From: Affinundibacterium amnicola
Lineage (GTDB): Bacteria; Pseudomonadota; Gammaproteobacteria; Burkholderiales; Burkholderiaceae_D
Assembly (NCBI RefSeq): GCF_014284275.1
Contig: NZ_JACOFU010000001.1
Span: 186,001-250,000, forward strand
Direction: 5' to 3'
DNA length: 64,000 bases
Positions 9,773 to 17,874 of this stretch are shown here, in pieces. Both the position numbers and the translations under genes were made by a program. How positions within the stretch are numbered: position 1 is the stretch's first letter; each line of letters starts with the position of its first letter. The notes under the pieces are model-generated. The model did no database searches. It was not told the DNA's origin and saw only the letters and a program-made list of their open reading frames with translations.

Positions 9773-10270
9773 TTACGGTTTCGGTTTATCACGTGCACGA
9801 CAGATCAGCGGTAAATTTTGTGGATCAATTGTGGTTCTATCCGTACCTTTTACCGTCATTTTGTCAGGTGCGCCAGCATTTGCGCAGACCCACGTGATAG
9901 GTACGACCGGCGCATCGTCGACTACGGCAGGGCGGAAGGTCAAAATTTTGTTTTCTAATTTACTGTGCGCGCGGTTACCAAATTTCATGTGAATCGCCCC
10001 GTTTTCAACCGTGACGCTGGTAACGTAGTTGCTGACGATTTTCTCTGGTGGTGGTAGACCTGCTGCATTGTTATCAGCGGGAAAAATTTGTTCGGTCTTC
10101 CAAGCAATTGCGATTGGGGTTTTGGCGATGTCGATCAGAGGTATGGAAGTTTCAATCTGTTCGCGAATAATTTTAAATAAATAAGATGGCAGCGCCATCG
10201 CCGCCAAAATTGCGATAATTGCGACGGCAACCATTGCTTCCAAGAGTGAAAAGCCGAGAATTTTTTTCAT
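9773..10270 (-). CDS. Type IV prepilin-like protein
   Basis: A 165-residue protein with a type IV prepilin N terminus: MKKILG then FSLLEAMVAVAIIAIL. Cleavage would fall between Gly6 and Phe7, leaving Glu at mature position 5, and a single hydrophobic helix (about 7-29) follows. The C-terminal half resembles the globular domain of short pilins, with two Cys residues (CANAG and ICRAR) that could form the disulfide loop. No pilus assembly genes lie beside it. It may be a minor pilin or a type II secretion pseudopilin; the exact role is not identifiable. Confidence 0.75.
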   Translation of the reverse strand: MKKILGFSLLEAMVAVAIIAILAAMALPSYLFKIIREQIETSIPLIDIAKTPIAIAWKTEQIFPADNNAAGLPPPEKIVSNYVTSVTVENGAIHMKFGNRAHSKLENKILTFRPAVVDDAPVVPITWVCANAGAPDKMTVKGTDRTTIDPQNLPLICRARDKPKP

Positions 10271-10358
10271 ATAAATATCGGTTAGGTAAGTGAGTATTTG
10301 AATTACTAGTTAATTTTAGCAAGTTATTTCCTGCTTACGTCAATTTACTAGATTTCAT

Positions 10359-11273
10359 TTATTTGGCGACTTGTGCTGTTTGTGACAATAACCAAGTTCT
10401 AAATGCCTGTAATGTCGGTAAGTTGGTGTTTTCTTCCGGGTAAACTAAGTAATAGCCAGTCTGCTCAGGTAAGCTAAGATCGATAGGTATTTGCAATTTA
10501 CCACTATCAAGATGATTCTTGACCATATAACGCGGAATCAAAGCAACGCCAAGTCCTGCAATGGCGGCCTCGATGAGCATGGTAAATAGTTCGTAACGCG
10601 CACCATTTACCGCACAAACATCGTTTGTATGCTGGTGTAAATCAAACCAACGGCGCCAGTCTTCTAAGCGCGTACTTAGATGTAGCAGCGGCATTTGCGC
10701 AATGTCTTTAATGCTTGCATGCTTTTTTCTGCTCAAATATTTTTGTAGTAATTGTGGACTGCAGACGGGAATGGCATGATCTTCCGCCATTAAATAATCG
10801 CCGCTGGTTCCTGGCCAGATAGCATTGCCAGAATGTATGGCCGCATGAAATAAAGAATCTGGAAATAAGAAAGCACTGGTCTTTGTGCTCAGGTTGATAG
10901 TGATATCAGGCCGCAATTGCTGAAATTCTGCCAATCTTGGGATTAACCATTGTGTCGCAAAAGTCGGGATGACGGCTAGTTCTAGCACACCAGCGCCTTC
11001 CTTATGTGCCATCAGCTCTAAGGTATCGCGTTCTATTTTGTCTAAGTGTCGGCGAATTTTTTCAGCATAGTCGCGCCCTGCATCGCTAAGTTGCACCCGC
11101 TTTTTGACGCGTGCAAACAAGGCAAGGCCTAACCAATCCTCCAAATTGGCGATTTGTTTGCAGACCGCACTTTGCGTTAGTGACAGCTCATCGGCAGCTT
11201 GCGTGAAACTTTGCAAGCGAGCCGCGGCCTCAAAAACCAGTAAGGCATTTAGACTAGGAACTTTGCGACGCAT
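10359..11273 (-). CDS. LysR-family transcriptional regulator (GcvA-like)
   Basis: A 304-residue LysR-type regulator. The N-terminal winged helix-turn-helix begins PSLNALLVFEAAARLQSFTQ, with the HTH around residues 22-41, and a LysR substrate-binding domain covers about 90-300. Length and the start at MRRKVPSLNAL match the GcvA-like group. It is divergent from the hglS-like gene across a 110-bp gap, the usual arrangement for a LysR protein and its target, so it probably controls 11384-13848. The ligand is unknown; a lysine-pathway intermediate is a reasonable guess. Confidence 0.85.
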   Translation of the reverse strand: MRRKVPSLNALLVFEAAARLQSFTQAADELSLTQSAVCKQIANLEDWLGLALFARVKKRVQLSDAGRDYAEKIRRHLDKIERDTLELMAHKEGAGVLELAVIPTFATQWLIPRLAEFQQLRPDITINLSTKTSAFLFPDSLFHAAIHSGNAIWPGTSGDYLMAEDHAIPVCSPQLLQKYLSRKKHASIKDIAQMPLLHLSTRLEDWRRWFDLHQHTNDVCAVNGARYELFTMLIEAAIAGLGVALIPRYMVKNHLDSGKLQIPIDLSLPEQTGYYLVYPEENTNLPTLQAFRTWLLSQTAQVAK

Positions 11274-11315
11274 AGTATGTATTCCATTTATTCACTAAGT
11301 CTTGATTTTAACTCC

Positions 11316-11334
11316 TTTGTACTCATGTACCAAA
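11316..11334. promoter_or_regulatory. Candidate LysR operator between the divergent genes
   Basis: The sequence TTTGTACTCATGTACCAAA is a near-perfect inverted repeat (TTTGTAC / GTACcAAA) in the gap between the LysR gene and its divergent neighbour, 50 bases upstream of the hglS start. LysR proteins bind such interrupted dyads. The assignment rests on position and symmetry only. Confidence 0.4.
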
Positions 11335-11383
11335 TTGTCTAGAGTAGCATCTGTTGATGGCGTAAATTACAAAAGGCGAAATT

Positions 11384-12409
11384 GTGATGAATGAAAATTT
11401 GATGGTCTTGTTAGAACACCAGCTAGGTCAGGCAGCGGCACAAGACTTGGTGAATTTAATGCATATACCCGATTTATTTTCTTGCGGTGAGAGTGGCAAG
11501 GTGACGCGTGCCGAGTTGGCGCAAGCATTGAATATGTTGCTGTTTTCAGGTGTATTGGAGCGCGTTCCTAGCGGTCGGCAATATACGCAGGAAATCGTCA
11601 CGCGTGGCGAAAAAGTTATGTTGGATCATGGTGCATTACGCACTGTACGTTGGTTGGATTCTGGACAATTACCTCCGGGTGAAGTGGCGATTACGCGTAT
11701 TTTGCGACCACTTGGCTATTACTTGAACGGCGTTTATCCCTTAGAGAAATTGAAGATGACAGGGCGCTCTTACGCACATTTGGATGATCCCGAAAATATC
11801 TCGCAGTTTTTTGTCAGTGAGTTACATCCAGAGCGTTTTTCAATTCCATTCCAACAAGCAGTTAGTCGGGTGATTGGACAATCTCGTGATCCTTTGACAC
11901 CCGCTGCGGTAGCGCAATTGCATGAGCTTGAGCGCGACGGGCATTTGCCTTTAGCGCAGGCGCTTGAGTTAATGCCGGTGCTACTCGCTTGTTTTGCCCG
12001 ACAACATGGCGTGCCATTTGAAGTGGATTACGAATTGTTATTAAGTGAGTCGGCGGAAATGGCTTGGATTGCCACGGAAGGCAATGTATTTAATCATGCG
12101 ACCGACCGCGTTGCGGATGTGATTGCCGTTAGCGAAGAACAAAAAAAATTAGGTAGACCAATTAAAGCGCAAGTTGAGATATCGGCATCGGGTCGCGTTC
12201 GCCAAACTGCATTCAAAGCAGATTTGCTTGAGCGTCAATTGATTCATACAGATGGTCAGGTCATCGTTCGTCAACTACCTGGCTCTTTCTATGAATTAAT
12301 CAGCCGTGACATGATTCCCGAATCGAATCCCGCACGTCTTGATTTGGGTTTCGATACAAGTAATGCACAGGGCATCTTTAAAATGACGGCGAATTCATCA
12401 GTGAAATAG
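11384..12409 (+). CDS. hglS: 2-oxoadipate dioxygenase/decarboxylase (DUF1338, HglS-like)
   Basis: A 341-residue DUF1338 protein. Characterised HglS is an Fe(II) enzyme that converts 2-oxoadipate to D-2-hydroxyglutarate in lysine catabolism. The expected metal ligands are visible: His82 in DHGALRTV, His238 in FNHATDRV and Glu304 in GSFYELISR. Their spacing (156 and 66 residues) nearly equals that recalled for the Pseudomonas putida enzyme (H70, H226, E294). The protein is shorter than that enzyme (about 460) but within the short branch of the family. The next gene, 2 bases downstream, encodes a likely D-2-hydroxyglutarate dehydrogenase, which supports the function. Confidence 0.8.
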   Translation: MMNENLMVLLEHQLGQAAAQDLVNLMHIPDLFSCGESGKVTRAELAQALNMLLFSGVLERVPSGRQYTQEIVTRGEKVMLDHGALRTVRWLDSGQLPPGEVAITRILRPLGYYLNGVYPLEKLKMTGRSYAHLDDPENISQFFVSELHPERFSIPFQQAVSRVIGQSRDPLTPAAVAQLHELERDGHLPLAQALELMPVLLACFARQHGVPFEVDYELLLSESAEMAWIATEGNVFNHATDRVADVIAVSEEQKKLGRPIKAQVEISASGRVRQTAFKADLLERQLIHTDGQVIVRQLPGSFYELISRDMIPESNPARLDLGFDTSNAQGIFKMTANSSVK

Positions 12410-12411
12410 TA

Positions 12412-13848
12412 ATGACCTCGAAAAATTCCCCGATGAACATGCCACTCCTGATTCTCACGCTACAAAAATTATTAGGCGAGGCTGACTTATTGCTCGATCC
12501 TGATGATTGTCGCCCTTATTGTAAAGGGGCTAGATATGGAGAAGGCGAGACTTTGGCGGTGCTGCGCCCAGACAGCCACGAGCAGGTTGTGGAGATTGTG
12601 CGCCTATGTCAAACATATCATCAAGCCTTGCTCTTACAGGGCGCAAACACAGGCCTAGTGGCAGCCAGCACGCCCGATGCAAGTGGGCGATTTTTCGTGT
12701 TAAGTTTGGAGCGTTTAAAGAAACACATTGCGATTGATGTGGTCAATCGTTCCGTCGAGGTTGATGCTGGTGTTAGTTTGCATGAACTTAATACGGCTCT
12801 TGAAGAACATGGATTATTTTTCCCTATCGACCTTGCTGCCAATCCATCAATTGGCGGGATGATTGCTGCCAACACGGGCGGTGCAAAATTAATTAAGTAC
12901 GGCGATGTCAGACAAAATTTGCTCGGATTGCGCGCGGTATTGATGGAACCCGCTGGGGAAGTATTAGATCTGCAGCATGCCTTGCGCAAAAACAATACGG
13001 GACCGGATCTCAAACATTTATTTGTCGGAAGTAGCGGTTGTTACGGCGTGATTACGCGGGCGGTATTGCAAGTACATTACTTGCCGAAACTAACCGCGGC
13101 AGCCCTTGTCGTACCGCGTGATCAGTCTGCGGTGTTGGAGCTGTTGCAGGTGTTGGAGCGTGATTGTGGCGAGTATTTGTCTGCCTTCGAAGGTATCTCT
13201 GGCGCCGCTTTGCAAGCCGTGTTACGTCATGTGCCCGCGATCAAGCAGCCGTTTCACCCTGAGCCCTGTCCTGATTACTGTGTATTGATTGAACTTAGTA
13301 GCCGCTCAGATACGCAAGCTGGTAGCGATTTGAATGCGCTTTTGAGTGGATGTTTAGAGAAACTGTTTGGTACGGTGGTAGAAAATGCCGTGTTAGGAAG
13401 AGCAACAGAGTTATGGCGGATTCGGCATGCGATTAGCGAAGCCATACGCCATGAAGGCAAAGTGATTGCCTTTGATATTGCGATGCCGCGCTCGGCTTTG
13501 GTGGATTTTCGTGCGCAAGCTTTAGCGCTGATCGCTAGCCATTATCCTTGGATACGTGTGATGGATTTTGGTCATTGGGCTGATGGTGGCTGCCATTTCA
13601 ATATGGTCTGGCCGAGCGATACCGAACAAGTACTGTCAGATTCGGTCGTGCAGGAAATTCGTGATCTGATTTACGATTTGGTGGTGTTAGGCTATCAAGG
13701 CAGTTTTAGCGCTGAACATGGCATTGGTCCTTATAATCAAGCTTATTATCAACGCTACACACCTGCAATTCAAAAGCATTTATCAGGGCAGATACAAGAC
13801 TTGCTGGATCCTCAAAAATTACTGGGAATTTGCCACTTCGGACATTGA
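12412..13848 (+). CDS. FAD-linked oxidase, probable D-2-hydroxyglutarate dehydrogenase
   Basis: A 478-residue flavoprotein of the D-lactate/D-2-hydroxyglutarate dehydrogenase family (FAD_binding_4 plus FAD-oxidase C). Visible are LLQGANTGLVAAS and IGGMIAANTGGAKLIKYGD in the FAD-binding half. HWADGGCHFNMV and SAEHGIGPYNQ lie in the C-terminal substrate domain, and a DPQKLLG ending closes the protein. It begins 2 bases after the hglS stop, so the two are co-translated. In the known pathway the HglS product D-2-hydroxyglutarate is oxidised to 2-oxoglutarate by such an enzyme. A D-lactate dehydrogenase or glycolate-oxidase role is the alternative. Confidence 0.8.
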   Translation: MTSKNSPMNMPLLILTLQKLLGEADLLLDPDDCRPYCKGARYGEGETLAVLRPDSHEQVVEIVRLCQTYHQALLLQGANTGLVAASTPDASGRFFVLSLERLKKHIAIDVVNRSVEVDAGVSLHELNTALEEHGLFFPIDLAANPSIGGMIAANTGGAKLIKYGDVRQNLLGLRAVLMEPAGEVLDLQHALRKNNTGPDLKHLFVGSSGCYGVITRAVLQVHYLPKLTAAALVVPRDQSAVLELLQVLERDCGEYLSAFEGISGAALQAVLRHVPAIKQPFHPEPCPDYCVLIELSSRSDTQAGSDLNALLSGCLEKLFGTVVENAVLGRATELWRIRHAISEAIRHEGKVIAFDIAMPRSALVDFRAQALALIASHYPWIRVMDFGHWADGGCHFNMVWPSDTEQVLSDSVVQEIRDLIYDLVVLGYQGSFSAEHGIGPYNQAYYQRYTPAIQKHLSGQIQDLLDPQKLLGICHFGH

Positions 13849-13971
13849 TTTTTTTGATGATTCGCATGCAAATTTGTTTAAACAGTTTTCGTTTTGATGC
13901 TCTATTCTTTATTCCGACATCCCGTTATGATGCGCAAGGCGCAGAGTTCTAGCGCCGAAACTCGTAGAATA

Positions 13972-14147
13972 AACCCAGATTTTCCATTAGGCGCGTCTTC
14001 GACGCTATTTGTGTGCTGACGGCGCATTTTTGGCCATTTTTGCTGCTCTTCGTTGTCAATAGCTAGCTATTGACGCCTCATTCGCAACAAAACTGTCTCA
14101 AAAAGTGCATCCGTCATCATCACAAATCCTAATCGAAAATCTGGGTT
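13972..14147. repeat. 176-bp imperfect palindromic element
   Basis: This element fills most of the 316-base gap before the peptidase gene. The ends are inverted repeats of 20 bases with one mismatch: AACCCAGATTTTCCATTAGG at 13972-13991 against the complement of 14128-14147. Pairing continues inward imperfectly (ATTTGTG, GACGG, GTCAATAGCT blocks) to a perfect 20-bp palindrome at 14055-14074 centred on AGCTAGCT. The whole could fold into one long hairpin. It has no coding capacity, so it looks like a MITE or an extragenic palindromic repeat. The right end is 17 bases before the next start codon. Confidence 0.8.
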
Positions 14148-14164
14148 AAATAAAAAAGGACATC

Positions 14165-15307
14165 ATGAAACTAAAAACAAACGCTATCCTCGGTGCACTA
14201 TGTTGTGCGCTTTCTTTGGCGTCCATGACCGTGTTGGCACAGCAAGCGACTGTTGCTACAGCAAATGCGGCCACGCCAACGGCAAGCCCAAAAAAGACTT
14301 TCACCATCACACATGAAGCCCAACGTACAGCGGCAAAAGATCAGGCGCGTACTAATACTTGCTGGAATTTTGCAACAGCATCTTTCATGGAAAGTGAAGT
14401 CGCGCGTCAGGGTGGGAAGCTAATTGAATTGTCTGAAGTCTTTGGCGTTCGTCATGCCTATCCCTTGAAAGCGGATGCGTATTTGCGTGTACAAGGCAAA
14501 GCGACTTTTTGGGAAGGTGGTAATAATCATGATGCGATGGACATGTTGCGCCGTTATGGTGCTGTCCCCAAGACAAATTACTCTGGACTGAAAGAAGGCG
14601 AAACAAGGCTTGATCACGCTGAGTTGGCAGCAACCAGTAAGGCATTTTTGGATGCGGTAATCAAGTCTGGACGCCCGAGCAAATCATGGCGTGCCGCTTT
14701 TGAAGGCATTTTGGATGCCTATATTGGTAAGCCACCAGCGAATTTCATTTATGAAGGCAAGTTGCATACACCGCAAACTTTCCGTGATCAGGTCTTAAAA
14801 CTGAATCCCGAAGATTACGTTGAAGTGACTAGCTTTAATCATCACCCTTTTTACCAGCGTATGCGTTTAGAAATTCCAGATAATTGGTCACACGATAATC
14901 GCTTCTTGAATGTTCCTATCGACGACATGGAAAAAATTATGACCAATGCACTCAGCAATGGGTACACCATTTCATGGGGTGGCGACACCAGTGAAAAGGG
15001 TTTTAATGTCAAAGAAGGTTTTGCGGTTTTGGAAGATGAAGTGAAAGAAGTCACGCAGAATTCACGTCAAGAAGCTTTTGATGATTGGCGTAGTACCGAC
15101 GATCACAGTATGCATATCGTTGGTTTGAGTAAAGATGATAAAGGCAATGCATTCTTCTTAACGAAAAATAGTTACGGCACGACTAGTGGGCCATTTGAAG
15201 GCCATCTACACATGAGTAAAAACTATGTTCGCATGAAAACAATTTATTTCATGGTGCATAAGCAAGCGATTCCTGAAGATATTCGTCGCAAGGCTGGGAT
15301 CAAGTAA
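14165..15307 (+). CDS. Exported C1B cysteine peptidase (bleomycin hydrolase/PepC-like)
   Basis: A 380-residue papain-fold peptidase of family C1B. A signal peptide (about 1-25, ending VLAQ) and an Ala/Thr-rich linker precede the catalytic domain. The catalytic set is visible: Gln60 and Cys66 in DQARTNTCWNF, His317 in DDHSMHIVG and Asn335 in TKNSYG. Bleomycin hydrolase and PepC are usually cytoplasmic proteins of about 450 residues, so the export signal and shorter length are unusual and imply periplasmic peptide trimming. A ribosome site AAAAGGA lies just upstream of the ATG. Confidence 0.82.
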   Translation: MKLKTNAILGALCCALSLASMTVLAQQATVATANAATPTASPKKTFTITHEAQRTAAKDQARTNTCWNFATASFMESEVARQGGKLIELSEVFGVRHAYPLKADAYLRVQGKATFWEGGNNHDAMDMLRRYGAVPKTNYSGLKEGETRLDHAELAATSKAFLDAVIKSGRPSKSWRAAFEGILDAYIGKPPANFIYEGKLHTPQTFRDQVLKLNPEDYVEVTSFNHHPFYQRMRLEIPDNWSHDNRFLNVPIDDMEKIMTNALSNGYTISWGGDTSEKGFNVKEGFAVLEDEVKEVTQNSRQEAFDDWRSTDDHSMHIVGLSKDDKGNAFFLTKNSYGTTSGPFEGHLHMSKNYVRMKTIYFMVHKQAIPEDIRRKAGIK

Positions 15308-15520
15308 TTTGTGCTTGGCATTGCTATTTCGGATTGCAGTGTCAACCACGAAGCGGTGATTCGCATTGAATCTACAGTCGATCTGATACATCTGGCAACA
15401 CAGGAAGAGACAGATCGACTAAAATGCATTTCAAATTGCGATGGTATGCCTTGCGTAGTTAAGCCTAAGCGCGGTAAGCATTCTCGACAAAAAATCACTC
15501 TTCGAATCAGGAAAATTAAA

Positions 15521-15721
15521 ATGAAAAAAGTTATTTCTAGCCTCGGTATTTTGTTGGCGACGATCAGTTTGACCGCATGCATCTCTGTTAGTGAAAGTAA
15601 TTTGGAAAGTGGTAAGCAAATTTCGATGATGTCACAACAAGCCATCACGACCTGTGGACAGGGGAATGTGGACACCGTATCGACTTCCAGTTTTAAGTGC
15701 AAATCACAAGTCGCACGATAG
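15521..15721 (+). CDS. Small putative lipoprotein
   Basis: A 66-residue protein with a lipoprotein signal: MKKVISSLGILLATISLTAC, lipobox LTAC with Cys20. The mature part is about 46 residues, with two more Cys (45 and 60), and matches no family I recognise. The start is the ATG preceded by CAGGAAAA. The same frame stays open upstream to 15311, but the ribosome site and signal peptide favour this start. It follows the exported peptidase by 213 bases and could be co-transcribed. Confidence 0.7.
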   Translation: MKKVISSLGILLATISLTACISVSESNLESGKQISMMSQQAITTCGQGNVDTVSTSSFKCKSQVAR

Positions 15722-15759
15722 TTTGATGCTGTAGAGATTTCTCTCTCGGCGATCTCAAT

Positions 15760-15824
15760 GAGTTTTCAATAAGTCTCAATAAGTTTTCATTAAGCTTTCA
15801 CTAAGCTTTCACTAAGCACTTCAC
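15760..15824. repeat. Six tandem copies of an 11-bp repeat
   Basis: Consecutive units GAGTTTTCAAT, AAGTCTCAAT, AAGTTTTCATT, AAGCTTTCACT, AAGCTTTCACT and AAGCACTTCAC give a consensus AAGYTTTCAYT. Five units are 11 bases and one is 10. The array lies between the lipoprotein gene and its terminator. Confidence 0.8.
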
Positions 15825-15827
15825 ACC

Positions 15828-15864
15828 AGCACCAGATACTTGCGATAAGATTTGGTGCTTTTTT
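15828..15864 (+). terminator. Rho-independent terminator after the lipoprotein gene
   Basis: AGCACCA (15828-15834) pairs with TGGTGCT (15853-15859), followed by TTTTT. The stem is short (7 bp plus a loose AT extension) but placed correctly after the lipoprotein gene and its tandem repeats. Confidence 0.6.
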
Positions 15865-15882
15865 CTTTAGCAGAAAGAATTT

Positions 15883-16449
15883 ATGTCTAAGAATTCCACG
15901 GTGGATGCGAATTACCGTTTTATCGCAGCTTATCAAGAAGTGAATGCAAGAATCTCTCAGCGTCAGCACGCTTTGGCCTTGTATGTGACTTTGGTCGTCA
16001 GTTTGTTGGCGGCTTTAGTCGCCTTGAAATCAAATGAGACGAAAGGTGAGGTGCCGGTTGAATGGTTGATGTTGGGGTTTCCTGTGGCGTCTTTGAGCTT
16101 GGCCTTTCTTAACTACAAGGCTGAAAGAGCAATTACTAATTTGCGACGCTTTCTCTCGGCTTTAGAACAACTGGGTAATGCGCACGAAGTTTTGCCTAGT
16201 TATAACACGCATCAAAAATGGGCCAGTGGTGCAAATAAGGCGCGTCGTTTTCATGACTATGCCTCAGCGGTATTGGTTGCTGGTGGTAACTTAATCGGCC
16301 TTGGTGCAGTGATGCGAATTTATCCATCTAGGCTTGCGGATACCTCCATCGCGTTTTGGGTATCTGTGGTGATAACGGTGATTTCTGTGTTGACGATTTT
16401 ACTCAGCCCACAATGGAGTTTTACACCTGAAAACGACGAAGCAGAATAA
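15883..16449 (+). CDS. Hypothetical membrane protein with four membrane segments
   Basis: A 188-residue protein that I do not recognise. Hydrophobic segments lie near residues 31-47, 61-78, 126-144 and 155-173, in two pairs separated by a charged, Arg/Lys-rich helical stretch (about 80-125). Both ends are polar. The two-pair arrangement recalls SLATT-type membrane proteins, but no nucleotide-signalling gene is nearby, so this is only a resemblance. An AGAAAG ribosome site precedes the ATG. Confidence 0.7.
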   Translation: MSKNSTVDANYRFIAAYQEVNARISQRQHALALYVTLVVSLLAALVALKSNETKGEVPVEWLMLGFPVASLSLAFLNYKAERAITNLRRFLSALEQLGNAHEVLPSYNTHQKWASGANKARRFHDYASAVLVAGGNLIGLGAVMRIYPSRLADTSIAFWVSVVITVISVLTILLSPQWSFTPENDEAE

Positions 16450-16476
16450 TAATCTTACCGAAATAGTGAGAGCGCT

Positions 16477-16899
16477 ATGCCCGAAACATTAGTAACAAGG
16501 CTGGACAGTTTCGACCATGCTGGTGCGCTGGTCGAGCGATTTTGGCAACTGATGAATAGCAATGATTTCTTCGCTGTAGCGGCTGTGTTGAGTGAGGATT
16601 TTGTACTGGAGTGGCCGCAATCTGGTGAGCGTATCGTGGGAGCAGAGAACTTTGCGAAGATGAATGCAGAGTATCCAGCGCATGGCCCTTGGGTATTTAC
16701 CTGCAATCGCTTAGTGATCGAGACTCAGCAGGTCGTCAGTGATGTTTCTGTTAGCGATGGCGTGCAACAAGGCAGAGCGATCAGCTTCTTTACCATTGCG
16801 AATGGCAAGATACAAAAAATCACAGAATTTTGGCCTGATCCATTTCCTGCGCCAGAAAGTCGTCGTCATTTGGTCGAGATGATGACGAGCGCGGATTAG
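16477..16899 (+). CDS. SnoaL-like / NTF2-fold protein
   Basis: A 140-residue protein of the SnoaL-like branch of the NTF2 fold. It starts with a helix carrying LVERFWQLMNSNDF, followed by VLSEDFVLEWPQSGERIVG and the late strand KIQKITEFWPDPF that closes the cone-shaped pocket. Members are small isomerases, hydrolases or binding proteins and the substrate cannot be read from sequence. Its stop overlaps the stop of the convergent transporter gene by 3 bases, so the two transcripts share an end. Confidence 0.75.
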   Translation: MPETLVTRLDSFDHAGALVERFWQLMNSNDFFAVAAVLSEDFVLEWPQSGERIVGAENFAKMNAEYPAHGPWVFTCNRLVIETQQVVSDVSVSDGVQQGRAISFFTIANGKIQKITEFWPDPFPAPESRRHLVEMMTSAD

Positions 16900-17828
16900 A
16901 TTGTCGGCCTATTTTTTGTGCGTATTGCGGTAATTAATTTCTGGCCAAATACATTAAATAACAGCCCCGCCATGACGATGCTTGCACCGATAATTTGAGT
17001 CCGGTTCAATGATTCATCCAGAATAATCCAAGCAGAAGAGAGTCCAACGACAGGTACTAGTAAACTCAATGGTGCCACCACATGAGTGGGTAAGGCGGCT
17101 AATAATTTCCCCCATAAGGTATAGCCAATCAGGCTTGCCGCACCAGATAAATACAAGATTGCCAGCATTGCAGACAGGCTGATGTGCGTCAGGCTATGCC
17201 AGACTACCGCTACACCATCCATAAAGCACGACAAAACAAAAAAGGGAATGATAGGCAGCAGGGCACTCCAGGCGACCAAGCTGAGCATATTCACTGCCCC
17301 CATTTTCTTGCTGACGATATTGCCACATGCCCATGACAAAGCGGCACATAAAGTGAGCGCAAATCCGGCGATGCTAACTTGCGCTGTGCTTGCCGAGGCG
17401 CTGGCAGTCAAGCTGGCACTACCAAGTAAGAGCAAACCAAGACTAGCGATGAAAATTCCGACCACATTACTAGGCTTTAATCGATCGCCAAAAATTAAAG
17501 CGGCTAAGCCGACTGTGAAAAAAGCTTGCGCTTGTAAAACTAATGAAGCTAAACCAGCAGGCATACCCACCGCAATTGCGGAAAATAAAAACGCGAATTG
17601 TGCAAAACTAATCGTGGCGGCATAGATGATCAGCCACTTTAATTCAACTTTTGGTTTGGCTAAAAAGAAAATTGCAGGGAAGGCGACAAAAGTGAAACGT
17701 AATGCTGCCAGTAGTAGTGGCGGAATACCCTTCAAGCCAATTTTAATCACCACAAAATTCATACCCCATAAGACGATCACAATGAGCGCGGTGACGATGT
17801 GAATTGGTTTGAGTTGGCTGTGTGTCAT
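16896..17828 (-). CDS. EamA/DMT-family transporter
   Basis: A 310-residue inner-membrane protein of the drug/metabolite transporter superfamily. About ten hydrophobic helices are arranged as two EamA repeats, the first starting at VTALIVIVLWGMNFVVIK and the second near the CALSWACGNI stretch, with PLSLLVPVVGLSSAW near the end. Members export amino acids or metabolites; the amino-acid exporter EamA is the nearest named type, but the substrate is unknown. It is convergent with and overlaps the SnoaL-like gene. Confidence 0.85.
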   Translation of the reverse strand: MTHSQLKPIHIVTALIVIVLWGMNFVVIKIGLKGIPPLLLAALRFTFVAFPAIFFLAKPKVELKWLIIYAATISFAQFAFLFSAIAVGMPAGLASLVLQAQAFFTVGLAALIFGDRLKPSNVVGIFIASLGLLLLGSASLTASASASTAQVSIAGFALTLCAALSWACGNIVSKKMGAVNMLSLVAWSALLPIIPFFVLSCFMDGVAVVWHSLTHISLSAMLAILYLSGAASLIGYTLWGKLLAALPTHVVAPLSLLVPVVGLSSAWIILDESLNRTQIIGASIVMAGLLFNVFGQKLITAIRTKNRPTI

Positions 17829-17874
17829 ATGGATTTTTTATACATTAAGAAAGTGGTGGTGCGCGATGCTTCGG

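Noticed and set aside
15311-15520. In-frame upstream extension of the small lipoprotein gene to a GTG
   Set aside because: The ATG at 15521 has a ribosome site and begins a classic lipoprotein signal peptide; the extension would bury it.
15760-15824. Short repeats considered as a CRISPR array
   Set aside because: Units are contiguous 11-mers without spacers, and no cas genes are present.
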